Notes: generated from the letters alone by a model not told the origin. A DNA stretch of 64,000 bases from Mansonella perstans (GCA_037074765.1 JBAMDO010000013.1:248001-312000), one strand, 5' to 3'; shown: positions 1 through 14,700, counted from the stretch's first letter. Program-made: numbers and translations.

Positions 1-132
1 GGTATTCAAAAAGACATTTAACATTTCCTACAAATCTATGAACTTTTTTTAAATAAATGTAATAACATGTTATATAATTTCAATAATTTAATAATACATC
101 AAAAGATAATTAAGATTATATATGCAAAAAAT

Positions 133-168
<36 letters not shown>

Positions 169-2265
169 GTGACGCAAATCGATTTTCATTTATCTGTTAC
201 AGATTATTCAATGAGTTTTCTTCTCATTGATTGAAAAATTTCAATTAAAAATGAAATATAAGGAAATTATTCATAAAATTACTCATAAATTTAAATGCTG
301 CACTCATTTTCAGATTTTCTGAAATTCTGAAATTGTTCTATATTCATTTAAAGTGAATTTTTTCCACAAATTTTCATTTGACATTTGATGTTTAAAGTGA
401 GAAGATTGAAAACCAGGTGATTGGAAGGAAATGAATAGTAATTGAAACACCATAAATTCGAGAAGTGAAGATTGATGACAAATCATAACAGACGTATGTA
501 ATACTACCTTGATGAAAAAATCTTGGCAATGTAACGATGCATAATGATCACAAATTTCTGAAAAAGAAATTTGATTTGACAGTCTGTATCAGGTGTCATT
601 TGAAGCCGTCTGATATAAGTATAATTAGAAATGATCGAACAAAATGATCATAGCAATATTCCTTCCAGTTTGTATCTCTCGGGCATTGAAAAGATTGATA
701 TCTGTTAAAGATGTGGTTTATCGACAACGCACCAAACAATCAAGTCAACAACAATCATCCCATCATCATTACAACCAACAGCATCAGGACATTGTCAATA
801 AATTTCGATGTATAGCGATGTGCCTTCCTTGCCAACCATTTCCAGCATTCCTTTTACCTTTTATTTTCTTCATACTACTACTACTACTACGTTTTTCCAT
901 TTTTTTTTTTTTTTTTACAGTTAGTTTCTTTATTGCACCAAATGAGAAAATGCTACTTCAATAGTCACTAAATGAATTAAAATGCTTCAAAATGGTTCAG
1001 TCAATTTCCTTTTCGGAAATCAATGAATAGGATGATTTGTTATGCAAATGATGTAACATAGACGAAATTGGTAATCGAACTATTTCTGTATTGAGTGATA
1101 ATTCTAAGATAGCCATGAATTAGCCATGAAATTACGATAGCTATGAATTACACAATAGCTTAGTTTTAACAATTATTTCTAACTGTCATAGAAATTATTA
1201 CATAGCCGAAGTGAGGAAATATGGTAGAGTTTGTGGACATTTTTTCATAGTCAATCTACTTTTTCATATTTGATAAAAACAATAAAACGTTTTTCCTGAT
1301 AATAATGAAATATCTAATTAATAAAATTCAGCAATCTGTTAGGTCTGGAAAAAATAAATAATTTAATTGAGCTGAGATTGATCAAAGAGTTTCAATTTTA
1401 TCCTGAATGAAATATCTTGGTATTTCCTCCTAAACGTACTATAGTGCTTCGCTATTTATCAGATCATTTCACTATGCCTTAATAAGTTATAATCATTAAT
1501 AAGAACATTGAATTGAAATTTTAAGTCATGTTAAGCAAATGTAATCTCAAAAATGAAGGATGGGTATGTATGTAGGGTCGAGGGCGAGAAGTGGAATTGA
1601 TGATATGATAGCTTGGTGGAGATAAGGAATAGCGGATGTGCTTATAAGTGATTTGATCAGATAAGGGACTGGCTTGGCTTTCTTGTTTTGCTTGCTTAGA
1701 TGAGTTTTGTGAAGCTTTGCTGTTCTTTCCCTGATCCACTCTTACCCTCTATCTCCCATTTTCATGGCCCGAAATAATGATAGCTGATGCAAGGCAAATG
1801 CCTTTGCTTATCGCTTCCTTTCAATCATTTTCCCTTTCCCTATTCCATAGCTTTCTTCCATTCAAGTATCACTTCTTGATCCTTTGCGTTGTCTATGCCT
1901 GTGGAATTAACCAAAAAGACTTTTATTTTACTCTTCCATAATGAATATAACTCTCAGATTATATCTGTGATTATTTCGTTTTTACTTGCTGACATTGGCA
2001 TTATTCAAAGTATACCTCTAATTTATAAATGAATATCCCTCTTACTTTACTCAAGTAATTCTTTCTATTCCATATCTGATCATTATGCTTACCTTCTTCA
2101 GCTAAACAATATTTTTCGAGCAACACACAGACACATATCATAGTTTTGTGCACCTAATACAAGTGTGAATAAAGCTGTTGAATTCCTCTGAACATTTCAA
2201 GTGACGAAACGAAAGTTTCAAACTATTTTGAGCAGCAAAATTTCCATCAAATCGCTTGTTAAAAA
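1..2265. other. intergenic, upstream of FOG-like gene
   Basis: No convincing coding exon is visible. The stretch holds an uninterrupted A tract at 134-166, a long T run near 900-916 and AT-rich sequence. The open frame at 644-964 is low complexity (Gln/His then Phe/Leu from a T tract) and has no recognisable domain. The promoter of the downstream gene presumably lies here, but I cannot point to a specific element. Confidence 0.5.
134..166. repeat. 33-base A tract
   Basis: Uninterrupted adenines in intergenic sequence; could be a slippage-prone tract or the tail of an old retroposed insertion, but no target-site duplication was evident. Confidence 0.9.
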
Positions 2266-5200
2266 ATGTGTGATATAAGCGATACGAGAAAATCACGGCG
2301 GAAACAAAGCACTCCATCCCGTCATTCTGATACTGCTGGTGCAACTATTATAAATACTGTTCTGGATGATGACAATGCGATCATTAACAGTGGAAGGATT
2401 GGTATTGGAGAAACAGTGCCGAAACAAGTAAGCAACAACCTGAGAAACTTGCTTGAGGAGTAAACTGATAAATGCAACCTTAATCCATAGATTTTGATGT
2501 AATAAACTCTTTCAGATTTGTATCCTTTATCCTCACCATTTTGATCCCTACTCTTTCCATTCCGTCAAGTACTAAAATTACTTCACTTCGCCTTCATCTA
2601 TTTTACAATCATTCCTTTTGAACGCTAGAATTAAATTACACAGAAAAGAAAATGAATGACATGCGACAATCCGCTATCCTACGATACTCGAACATATCTT
2701 GAAGGTCATTCTATTTGGGTAATGCTCTCTTAATTGTGGGATATCTTGTGTTTGTAATTTTGCAGAATAGGTTTTGTCAGGCAGAGAGATTATGTAGTTC
2801 TAAGCAACGGTTAAAGCTTATGTTAGTTAGAGTTATTCTAAGCAGAAAAAAGATTAAATTATTCAGCAAATAGTCGTCAATAATGGTTGCTAGAGGAGCC
2901 GGTAATACTATCGTATTTTCCTTAATATTGATATTATCATATGTCGTCAGCGTATAAGGAAAATTTTTTGGCAGTATTTCAGTCTCACTGCTTCTTTCGA
3001 TTTCTTATTTTAGGGTCGGAAATTTGGCCAAGAAGAGACTGGCAGCACAGGTTTGCCTGAATGCGAGCAAGGTACCGATTTAGCCCAACGATTATCACCT
3101 TCTACAGGTATTTTCTAATCACAATATTGAAAATATTTTAAATCCGGAATTTCACAACTGCACCCTTTCACTTTAGGTTTCCTTCCAAAATTCAACATTC
3201 TTTGATTTAAAAACCCATATAAATTTTTAGCGTCTTCAACATCATCCTTAACAACTTCCGTTGACAGCAACGGTCCATCATTTGATGCCCACCGGAAAGA
3301 AATGTTCATGGATCAATGCATCAGTCCGATGCATACGTTATATATTCCAGTTGCTTACCACAATCAATCCGTCAATACCGTTCAGGTGGTACTTAAACAT
3401 AATTAATGATCAAAAGTTGAATGATCATTTACAACAGAATGGAAATATAACTTTTTCTAGAAGCACTATGAGATCCAGTCACTTCGTCATTTCCGCTCTT
3501 TCCGTTTATCTCATTCATTTGGTGACATTTCTTGTAATAGTTTTTTTAATGATCACCTTTTAGGTATCACAAAATTGCTAGCCCGGCTGATAAGTAACAT
3601 TCAGATTTCGGAAAAGAAAAACTTTTACTATATGTCGAATATCTTCCTTATATATCATATCCGGGAAGAGCTCATATTACCTGCGTCAATAATCTAAATA
3701 GCAGGTGAATTAGATTAAATCCCCTTACTGTTAATCCAGAAAGGGATGCAAATGGGAGAGCGGAAAAATCATGCTATTCAACAATCGGAAAATTCTGCAG
3801 TGTTAATAAATATAATTGCTCCTGTGATAACTATTTCTTATTGATGGAAAAAAGAGAGAAATTATAACTATGTATGTTCCTTGCTAAGGCAAGACATATA
3901 ACTTGGAGTTAGGAGAGATATATGAATTCCTGAACAAAAGTACAATCCGATTAGCAGGAAATGAATAAAAGTTTGTTTTTTACGAGCTGGTTTTAATAAA
4001 ATTGCAAATGATACCAGCAGTAATTTAAACGAAAACGAATGTGTAAATTTAATAATTTAATTAAAATTATGAACAAACATTAAGGACAAAAAATTAATTA
4101 GATATCTAAACAAATTGGATGTTTCACTTGAAGCAAGAGAAGAATACATGATTGCTCCTAAAATGATTTAAATATTCTTCTGTTATGAACATACAGTATG
4201 GAAAATTGTATTGTGTGAGGAAAAATAATTTAAATTCATGTTTTATTTTCAAATTTCATCACTGTTTCAAGAGATTGCTTATAACTGCTTGGCTTGTTTT
4301 AATTTTTCAGTAAGGAAATTCAGGGTCTCATTTTAATGTATTTATGATGCACATTTAATTTTTATCACTTTAGGTATATAGTTTAACAGAGTAATTCATC
4401 ATCGTACAAGTAATGAGGAATTTAATTTAATTTAATTACCGCATGAAAACTATTATAGGTATTGGGTTATCCGCAGATGTTAGTTCCGGTAGCTATACAT
4501 CCTCATGCCCAAAATATTCTTAAACCGTGTCTTTTTATCGACGAATTTATGGCTCGCAATATCACAGTTCCAAATCAAATCTGTATCGGTGAGACAAGAT
4601 GTCTTCTAAATATCATTGCCACTCAACAGCCCCATTCACAGAATACTTATAATTTCCCATCAACATCCAGCACTGTTTTCCATAAGAATAATAAGAAAAG
4701 GTATACTACGCTAAAAATACGGTAAAAATCACCAATTATTGTTTATTTTTATGCATAATGTAAACATAAATGAATATACTTCAATTCATCTTTCGTTTGT
4801 TCCTCTTGAAAAGCATTTCTAATCAAAATGGACATAACCTTGCTGAACATCACTTATGATTAGCTTATCTTTATCAGCCGGTACAAAGGACATATGTATC
4901 TATTCGATACAATAATCAGTTAAAATAAAATTGCTATTATTCTATCACAGTAATGATAAGATTCTGTCACACTAATTGAACATTGTAAGAGTAACTTTGA
5001 AATGCTTTTCAGTATGGTTATTTTGCTGATTAATTGATTGATAGTGTAGTAATACTGTAATATTATTAAGGAAAGGAGTGTTATTGAATGGTACAAGAAA
5101 AAGACGGAAATCGTCCGGTGATTTGAAACCATTAGATCTGACAGTACGCATTAAGCAATTTCAGCAAAATGCTCAAAGCAGTAGCAGTAATTGTGATAGT

Positions 5201-6288
5201 ACTGAAGAAGATAATTCTACAAATGTAGGTTTTATCTTGTTTTTTTCCTCTCTTATTTACTTATAGAAGGTGAAGATAAAAGTTAAAAGTTACTGTGGAA
5301 AAATTATAGGACAAAATGGTATCTTCCGAACCGGACAAAAAATATCGTTGTGACTGTGGTGTTTCATTCAGTAGTGAAGTAACATTGAATGGACATAAAA
5401 AGTACTACTGTCACAATAATGCCAGTCAAGCATCGTTATTTCGAGAACCACAAAGAAAAGTACGTACGCTTCATCTTCTAATCTTTCATATTTACGCATC
5501 TTTAACTTTCGAATACAAAATTCTTTAAATTTTAAAGTATCAATAGAAGAATAAGATGATAAGCATAGTTGACCTTTTTTATTCATCAATAGTGTTGCTG
5601 ATATTCATCTTTTTAGATAGCATATCATTGTCCACAGTGTAACTTCCTACCAGTAAGTGCTAGTCAGTTAGCTCAACATGTTCGGGTAAACCATGCTGCA
5701 GTTCAAGCTTATATTTGTCGGATTTGTGGTTACAAAGGTTATTCTCAACGAGGCATTCGATCACATCTCAGGTAGGCTTATAGTAGGGAAGGATACGAGA
5801 TTGGTTAACATAAATAGCTTTAATAAATCAAAAAGAAACCATACTGACGTATTACTGTTATTCTATATATTTACTAAATTTAGATAGCTTAAAATTTCAA
5901 ATTGTGATAAATCAAAATTTCTATGAAAATTAGATAAAATATCTCACAGCGAATGAACAGTTCAAAGATTCAAAATTTGATTTATTTGTATTACATTGTG
6001 TATAAATAAATCAAAGTTACATTGTGTAACTTTCACGTTATGAATTTTTTAAAAGGTAATAATTAGGTGAGATTTAAACAAATTTATTTCTAGACTTTTT
6101 CTTACTCAAAAAATGTTAAATCTAATAAATTATTTTTCCATTCAATTGCTGATCGTATCTGCTTAAATTTCAGGACTCATACGGAGCATGCAGATGAAAA
6201 ACCGGAAGACCTAATTAATTCACACGTTCATTTCATAACTGCAGAAACGAAGCCAACACAGTGTAGCAATTGTTGTAAAAACAAGTGA
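2266..6288 (+). CDS. FOG/ZFPM (U-shaped)-type zinc-finger transcriptional co-regulator
   Basis: Exons chained by phase: 2266-2427, 3014-3107, 3231-3385, 4459-4700, 5071-5224, 5310-5459, 5617-5771, 6174-6288; about 407 residues. Near the N-terminus is SRRKQSTP, matching the SRRKQxxP motif by which FOG, SALL and BCL11 proteins recruit NuRD. The 4459-4700 exon ends in LLNIIATQQPHS and resembles the degenerate PR domain of vertebrate FOG1. The 5071 exon carries KPLDLT, a PxDLS-like CtBP-binding motif. Next come a C-x-C...H-x4-C finger ending HKKYYC (the FOG CCHC type, though with only one residue between the first two cysteines), then two C2H2 fingers (CPQC...HVRVNH and CRIC...HLRTH). Family knowledge: FOG proteins bind GATA factors and recruit co-repressors in the nucleus. 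The order motif/PR/CtBP/CCHC is what supports FOG over SALL. The 3' end is uncertain: the terminal TGA overlaps a good donor (gtgagc at 6285) in the middle of a CxxC, so more exons may exist. Confidence 0.75.
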
Positions 6289-9200
6289 GCTTAGCATTTA
6301 TCGCAAATGTGATCAACAAATTTTCCTTACTTTTGCAAAATTTGCTTGAATTTTCGAACAAAATCTATGATATTTGCCATGCATATCTCTTCAGGGCACC
6401 ATATTTCAATATAATTATTATTAGAGGATTATTTCTATCTAATCCAAAACCGTGTATAATATGATATTCTATAAAATGAAAATAATCAAGCAGAGAACAA
6501 GTCAAAGTTCCGAAAAGTTATTTAAATTCACTGCAAATTCTTTCTGCACTTTCTACTGAAATTCTCGTTTCGCATCAAACAGAATGTGAACCCTGTGTCG
6601 ATCATTGTTACAAACAAGCCTTATACATACTGTTATTAAGACCAACTCAAGAAAGGGTTTGAAAAGTGAAAGTCCAATTGTACTAAGCGATCTATTTGCT
6701 TCACTCCTTATTTTAAATGAAACAGATCAAGAGCGAATTAATAATTATTAACTCAACCAAAATTTTATCCACACATTTACAAACTTATCACAGGTTGTTT
6801 AAATAAAACAAAGAATAAGGATAAAGGAATATATTTCCATAATAAAGAAATGGAAAAAGTACGAAGTAGAACGAAGGTTTATGATGGCAAGAAATTTGCA
6901 GTACTTTCTGAGTATCAGCAACAGATATGACAAGAAATTAATTATCCATGGATCGATGCATATGCGGGGATGGAAATTTCAATAAATTAATTTCAACTTC
7001 AGAACTTAAATGAAAATAAAATGAGCGATTTGCTTGGGTATTGGATTAGGTAATGATATTAAATGTTCACAACTTTTATTTAATAATTATTGTTATACAT
7101 CCATAATTAGATTATTTGATTCCGTTTCGTATGGAATTTTGAAATTAAAATATTTAATTTTTAACAAAAAAGGAAAAAATTTTCGGTAACAAATATAATA
7201 ATGCTCATTTCGGCAACATTTCCTACCATTAATTACTGATTTGTTGAGTATTCTATTCTGGTTTCTGATTTTTTCTCATTTTTGACTGACTCAAGAAAGC
7301 TGATAAAAATTCTCACTCATCTCAGCTAAGATAATGTAATGAAAGGTTGAAAGATAATGTGGATAATGAAGAAAGGTTGAAAGCAAGGAACATTAGATCT
7401 CTATACCATTCTAATATTCAAATAATCCTTTACTATGTATTCGGAAGTAAAAATTGCAGCTGAATTGTTAAGTTTTCCCGAATGTTGAGAATATCTTTGC
7501 AATATGCCACAATGAATTAATTTAATATTAGCATTGTAATAATTGAGTAACATATGCAACAACTCAATAATTAATTCCTATTATAATTGGTCTATGGATA
7601 AAACATATCATCTTATTTTCCCAAAAATGAGCCAAGTCTTATAAATTTTGCTCCAAATCATGCTTTGGATTATTCAGAAGATGCCTAATTTTCTACACAC
7701 AAAATCTACAATTATTCATGTGGAAAAATTTGGTATTTTATAATTCATTACGTATATTATTCGTTGTAATCTTAATTGAGGCTTACATTTCAGGGCTTAT
7801 TAGTATCCGGAAAAATCATACTAGTGCTTATTTCTGAGAGATGCGATATTGTTTGTATGCTGATTAATCGAACTGGACATGAATTATATATTCTCGTTTC
7901 ACTAATGTCGACGATATACTTCAGTAATATATGGAAATATGTGGTTCATTGCTTGATAGTCGGATGTGAACTTCGTTAACTTCCACTTGATTACCATCTA
8001 ACAGCACTGCTTCTCACTCAATAGAAAGTAGCGTAGCGAGCTGAAAGCAGTGATTATCACAGTGCAAATAAGAATCAACATTGATCTGAAATGACCATAT
8101 GATAACGGCTGATATCTTACATTTTGCCTATAGAACCGTTAGATAAAATGACCAGATGATGCTGCTAATTAGTGTCATTCTCGAGTGGGTCAATTAACCG
8201 ATGCGAGCAGCGAAAAATTTCCTTACTCAACAATATAATAATTGTCAAGTTCGATGAATCTTGCTTGCATTTTTTGCATTTCCTTTCATGAATTGATAAA
8301 TTTTCATTGCATTCACGTAACTCTTCAGGGTGATGGATCAAATTTTCAACAGTCTAGAAAAATGACAATGCTATTTGGATCAAATATTAAATAAAATAAT
8401 TTCTCATATCTTGATTTCACTTTTTAAGATATATCTTTTCCATTGGATAAACCATATCTCATCTTCTTTTCAATAATTTTTTTCAATTCTCAAATAAATT
8501 CAACAACAAACTCGAAAATTGGCTTCAAAAAATGTTTAATATATGGGTTAAAAAAACTACCGGAAATACCTACTGCGATTGCAATCTTTCCGCATTGATC
8601 GCATGCAACCATCACCAAGATGACTACGATCTTTATCACACGAATGTTGCCCTGTAAAAAAAAAAATCACCTGAACAATCATACTAAAACCTTAGATGAG
8701 AAATCTTTTTTTTTTCTGCAAAAGCAAACGAACGAAGATTTATAAATAGAAGAATATATCAATGACCTTTAACCTCTCCGAAATCCTCAATTTTCATTGT
8801 GAGCTTTATGTGTAAAACAAAAACAAATCTTGTTCTATACTTCAACACATTTTGCTTTTTCTTTCCATTGATCGCCACCGATAATATATGTTAGAAGCAT
8901 TAGATCAAATCGATTGAAATCTTGAAAAAGCCTTTGAATATATTGGCAATATTAAGGTGACATACTATTAATAAAAACAAATAGGATGCTCAAATGAACT
9001 CTTAAAAAAAAAAAAAAAAAAAAACACAACATAAACATATTTACTATACCTATCAGTGCTAATTAATCAATTGAAATTATGGCTTAGTGTACAAATATTT
9101 GCATTCTTTGAATTTCAAAAAAATGTTTGATAAATAAAATCTTTATGAAAATTAACGAAATAGCTAAGTACACTATAATTATTATTTCTTTGTTCAATCA

Positions 9201-11776
9201 AATGATTTATTCCAATTTAATCAACTTGTTTGCATTTTCATTTTAGACTCAATTCGATACATTTTCAATTGAATCAATTTCAATCTAAATTCATTTTAAT
9301 CATATTTCAATTGAATTTTATTTAATTTTGCTTCTTTTCAATTTAATTTAAATTTAATCTTATGTAAATTTAAATTATTACAATTTGACCATTTCAAAAA
9401 AAAAACACTGAATTCTATCATCTATTTGCTATACCCGTATCCGAATTGGTTCAACTTTCATTTAACAAGTTAATCGTGCAGCTATTCCGTTATTCGGTGT
9501 TTGTGTATAGTTGCAGGAAGATACGAGAGACCTGGAATTTTAGCAAAAAAAAAAGTGTTGTGATAAGTTTAGGAAATGCTTTGGATGAGTGTGGCAATAA
9601 GTTTTATTTATTGTAAGAATAGTTCTTTATGTACGATGGATAAGTGAGGATATTTGATTCAAATTATCATATCATATCTGTCACGATTGGAATGGCTTAA
9701 CCTACCACTGACTTAGTAAACATCATTTAGTTGTTGTGAGAGTTAAGAAAAATAAATGATATATCTGATTGAGAATAGTTCTGTCTGATTTTTATCAAAA
9801 TTTACCAAAAAGAACTTACTTTTATCTATTCTTAGAATACTTTTTTTTCTGTTTTTTAGCAAAATTACATCATTTGAGTTGTTCGAAATTCGAAGAGAAC
9901 ATCAAGACTGTTCCATTTTTTTTTTTTTTATAAAGCAATATTTATACTAGAGAATAAGAGTTTAAAGGCTTACTTATTTTAGATTAAATCAATTTTAGGC
10001 TTATTACATTAGACTAAGCCTCAGTGTTACTGTTACTCTATAATGTTGAAGCAAATTACTTCTTCAACTTCCATAATTACTTTAATTTACTTTCTGAAAA
10101 TATTGAAATGTTTTGTTGAGTTTAATTTTTGTGAAACTTTACAAGAAGAAATAGTTGTATTTGTCAAACTTAGCAAGAGAATTTTTAAGCAAAATTGCAT
10201 TACTCAACTCATTTTTATATATTTTGCCTGATTAATCGATGATAGTTTTTTTTTTTAGCCAATAGGTCATATTATCGATTCAAATGAAAATTTCTATTTG
10301 TTACTTTGCAGTTTGCTACTATCAATCTTTTTTTTTTTTTCATTAAGATCTGAATTAGCTTTCAATTTGCTTTATGAATCTTTCCAGTTGTTAATAAGAT
10401 TGGGAAAAATGCATTGAAGTATCTTTTTGTGACTGAAAAAAAAAAGTTTCGCCTAAACTTGTGATTGTTTTGAAAGTATCATTCGGCAACTTTTTAGTGG
10501 TAGTTTTTAATTAGTTATAAAATAATGGATATTCGTTGATTATGGAAAGAGGGAAAATTTAGTGGTAGTTTTTTTTTTTTTTTAATTTGTTATAAATCCA
10601 TTGTAAAATTTAAAATTCTTAAGATATATCGTACTTGTTAAATTTATGGAAAATGGAATTCCTGGATCAGTCTTGTGAACAACTTAATGGATCAATAGTT
10701 AATTTATAGATGGCCGATAAATACATCAACAGACTGTAATTAACTTGACGTATAAAGTAAATGTTGCTAATTGATACATACTTGAGTCTACTTTTGTCGG
10801 ATAGTTAACCTCTTTTGGTTTATTCAAGGTTCAACTCTAAAAAACAGAAATGGCTGTGCACGTGTGATATCACAAACGATGAGACGTTAATCCAACAGCT
10901 GAGTGTAACGTAACAGGAACGATTTCAACTACTAGTGTGATATTTTCGGGCGATTCAGATGGATTCAGGATTTTGTTAGTTCACTGTTCAGTGACATAGT
11001 CAAGTTCTGCCGGTCGAGTCTACTCTCGACTGGACATTTGATTTCTTCACTATAAATGCTATATAAATCACATGTAGATATGTTATAGATGAGTTCACAA
11101 TATATCCGATTGGAGACTGATTTTAACAATGATTTTAACAAAATTTAGCTTGCTATATTTCTAGATCGTTGAGCGTTCTTCTGAAATATTGTATCGGAAT
11201 TCACGGGTTTCTCCTACTTTTTAATGCTATTCGTTTATTATGGCCATGCAGATTCTTTGCGTCTTACATTAATTCTTATGCGATCACGTGCGGTACAGGA
11301 CTTACGCTAAATCGTTTACGGCGTGCATAGCTCTCTTCACTTACAGTGAGGTACACATCTAACTTATTATATGCAGCCTTAGTAGTCGCGCAATAAGTCT
11401 GCCAGTACTGTTAACCAGCTTTTGATGAGGGATGTGATTAGAAAAGCTAAATCATCATCTTATCTTCATTTTAATGAAAACTATGAACTTTCATAATTCA
11501 TTTTTACATTCTGAAGCTTTTATCGGATTCATTTGACGTACGCTGCGCCCATACTTATTTATGCCTGAAACAGCATGTCTAATTTCACGATAGTGTGCAC
11601 TAATGAATTTATGAGGAGCTTTTTATCATCAATTTATCATTCATTGCTTACGAGATGCTTTAACACTTCTTTCGCTGTCATATACGAGATTGAAAGCTTA
11701 ATAAATTTTTGTGTAAAGTTTAGTTTAAAGCTTGGTTTCAGGATTTTAATTGTAATCTTTAAGAAACGTCGGTAAA
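6289..11776. other. long intergenic or possible large intron
   Basis: About 5.5 kb of AT-rich sequence with many A and T homopolymers (for example 9004-9024). I found no exon that continues the FOG-like frame: the acceptor before 7793 gives an immediate stop in the required phase, and the one at 8328 gives only about twelve residues before a stop. A perfect-to-wobble 8-bp hairpin lies at 11011-11032. Otherwise I see nothing I can name. Confidence 0.4.
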
Positions 11777-14700
11777 ATGGGCGTTACAAGCATGTGGGAA
11801 TATGTGCAAAAGTTTGTACAACCTGTCAACATATCAACGCTGCGGAACAAGCGAATTGCCATAGGTTAATTATATATATTTGCAAAGAATAGTTCAGACC
11901 GGATTTAGATTGGAGTTTCATTGCAATGCCAGTTTAATTATGCAGGTGCATTTGACTGATACGGATCATTCGGTACTTGACATGATTAGCTGAATATTAT
12001 TTTGTAACTTGTATATATGAAATTGAGGTGTTTTTCTTTTTGTTTATATTGAAGAAAATCGTATGTTATGAACAAATATTTAAGTCTGGAAGTGAGAAAT
12101 TTAGGAGCTAGATATCGGGAATGAAAACAAGAAGAATTTTAGTAAGGATAGAAAAAAGTAATTGATCTGTGAAGTTCTTCTATTTTCTACTTTAGATGGA
12201 CATACGTGGCTGTATGAGGTATTACGTGGCTCGGTAGCACACTGTTCAACAGCTCGAAAACCATACTTAAGTACATTTTATACGCGATGTCGAAGTTTAT
12301 TGGAAGAAGGTGTTGAACCTATTGTTGTTTTCGATGGAATTGATGGAGGAGAGCGGGCAAATGTGTGTTTCCATCCGTTATTAAAGATATTATAGTTATA
12401 TTTTTGCAGATTGAGCACTAAGACGCTTTTATCTTCTTTTTTTTTAAGATTTGCAACAATTTCAGATAGATTATACGGTTTCTTCGATGAGAAAAATTAG
12501 GAAACGTGGAAGCAAATGCTGGACATCAGAACTAAAGCAAGAAATGGTGCCAAAAATTGAAGAAATTAAGGTGGAAAATTATAAATTTCTAAACTGTCCC
12601 CAAAAATGTTTCTTATTCTAAAATAACATCGATTTATATGTCGAAGTTTTGAGACGACAATATTCAGCATGTTAAATGCTGTGAAGAGTCACAATGTAGT
12701 GACTTACAATAAGTTGAAATCGATAGGTTCAGTAGCAATGCAGTAAGTAATATATTTTCTTGGCTCTGTCATAAGTTTCATCATAAGGCCAGCTTAAGAT
12801 CAATTAGATTTATTTGTCTTATTAGAAATTGGAAACACTTTGTAATAATTTGCTTGAAGATTTGGAATAACGGAGTTATTGCAGTCGGTTTGAAGGGTTT
12901 GGTTTTCCTACTAAAGAACAGTATAGCACAAGAAACATAAAAAAGAGATTATTTTGAAGATGTTGCTAAATTCGATGGGGGTTCGCTGGATGGAAAGTAA
13001 GTTGGAAGGTGAAGCACAGTGCGCACAGCTGGAACAGCGAGGTTTGGTGCACGGTTGCATCACACGAGATTTCGATTATATTCTTTTTGGAGGGAATAAT
13101 CTGTATCAGGTAAGGGTGACTTTGTATTTTTTTTATTTGAGAGTAGTTTTTAAAATCTCACAGAGTTACAGAGACTTACCGAATTTATACTTAAGTTCGC
13201 ACGCCCGGGATTGTTTATCCACAGGTATAACTCCATCATATCTAGAAGTACATGCTGATGGACTACGCTTATTATGCAAAAAGTCTGTATTTCTCTGTGA
13301 AAAATAAATTTTTGCCTTTAAAATTTTTGCAGGAAAGGAGAATCCATTTTCAATTTCTTATTCCTTCTTAAAATTATGCTCAGTTTAAGGTCGAATTTGG
13401 TTTTGGTGGCAGGGTACAGAACAGCATCCTTCATCTTTCAATGGATTACCTAGATGAAACCTTATGTTTGAACAGGTAATATTATTTCAGGAACTTTTTG
13501 AGACGGAAGGGAAGGATTGAGAGAATTTTAATTTTTGTTGGGAGCTAACTCGTTAATTTTATTACATGTCATAATAAAAAATGCATGATTTGAAGTAGCG
13601 TGTATCATTTCAAGTCTGAATATATTGGTTAAGGCTCTGGAAGAAATTAAATCAAGTCAGGATAAAGTCGTTTTAGGTCTTGTCTTATCGCAATGACGAT
13701 CATGATTGGTTGTGATTATGCTCAAAAGGGAATTCCTGGTGTGGGTTTAGTTACAGCGTTAGAAATTGTTTCTGAATTTTATCTCATGAAGCACGATCAT
13801 CCTCAAGTCATTTTGGATAGATTTAAGTAAGTTTGGTTTATCCGTTCTTTTTTCTAACTGATGTTTGTATGGATTCTGTATTCAGTGTAAATAATCTTTA
13901 ATAACAATAATAATCTTTATTGTATAGGTTTTTCTTAAGTTTCTATGTTACTAATGATTTCATATGTACAAGATACTAGCAGAATACCGCTTAGTTCGTT
14001 GCACAGTTACTTGTAACACTTCAGATCTTATACGACAGAAATGCTTCCCGTGCGCGATTATGACAGCAATGTTAAACGGAAATTGCGACTTAGTGTTAAT
14101 AGAAATTCTATAGATTTGAGAAATTTCAATCCAAACTCAGATGCTATGTCTAATGCGATCAATATTTATATGATGCCGGTTGTTATTGAATATTCTCGTA
14201 CACAGTTACCGAAAAAATTGCCACCTAATATACAGAAAACTGAAGTATGTCCTTGAAAATCTTTTCAATATTCAAATTATAGAAAACAACATAAACCTCC
14301 CAGATCATAGAAAGATTATAGAAAGAACACATTATGATCTCAAGATAGTTCATTGATTCGGCGCAGTGCATCTTGAGATGATTGCACAAATGTCGCCATA
14401 TTCGAAAGAACTTCGCGATATGAGATATTACAATAACCAGTTCATTTTGTCAGTTGATTTTATGCACACTATGAAAATTTGCTCATCTTTTTTATCACAG
14501 ATAAACAGAATATGATAAATACTTTACATCTAATTTCTGACTTGAAGGAAATATTGATGCGTGAATGTAATTGGAAGCCAAATGGTTTTAACTCTACACA
14601 GAGGCCACAACAAGATGCAGCGAGAGTTGAGGCAAGTTACGCTTTCACTTAGTTTCCTCTAAATTTTTATTCAACTGATTTACTGAGGACGATAATTTCG

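Noticed and set aside
644..964. 106-codon open frame
   Set aside because: Low complexity, ends in a T-tract Phe run, no domain, no neighbouring exons in phase.
7776..7979. Open stretch after a tttcag as a further FOG exon
   Set aside because: In the phase required by the 6284 donor it hits TAG at the third codon and shows no finger residues.
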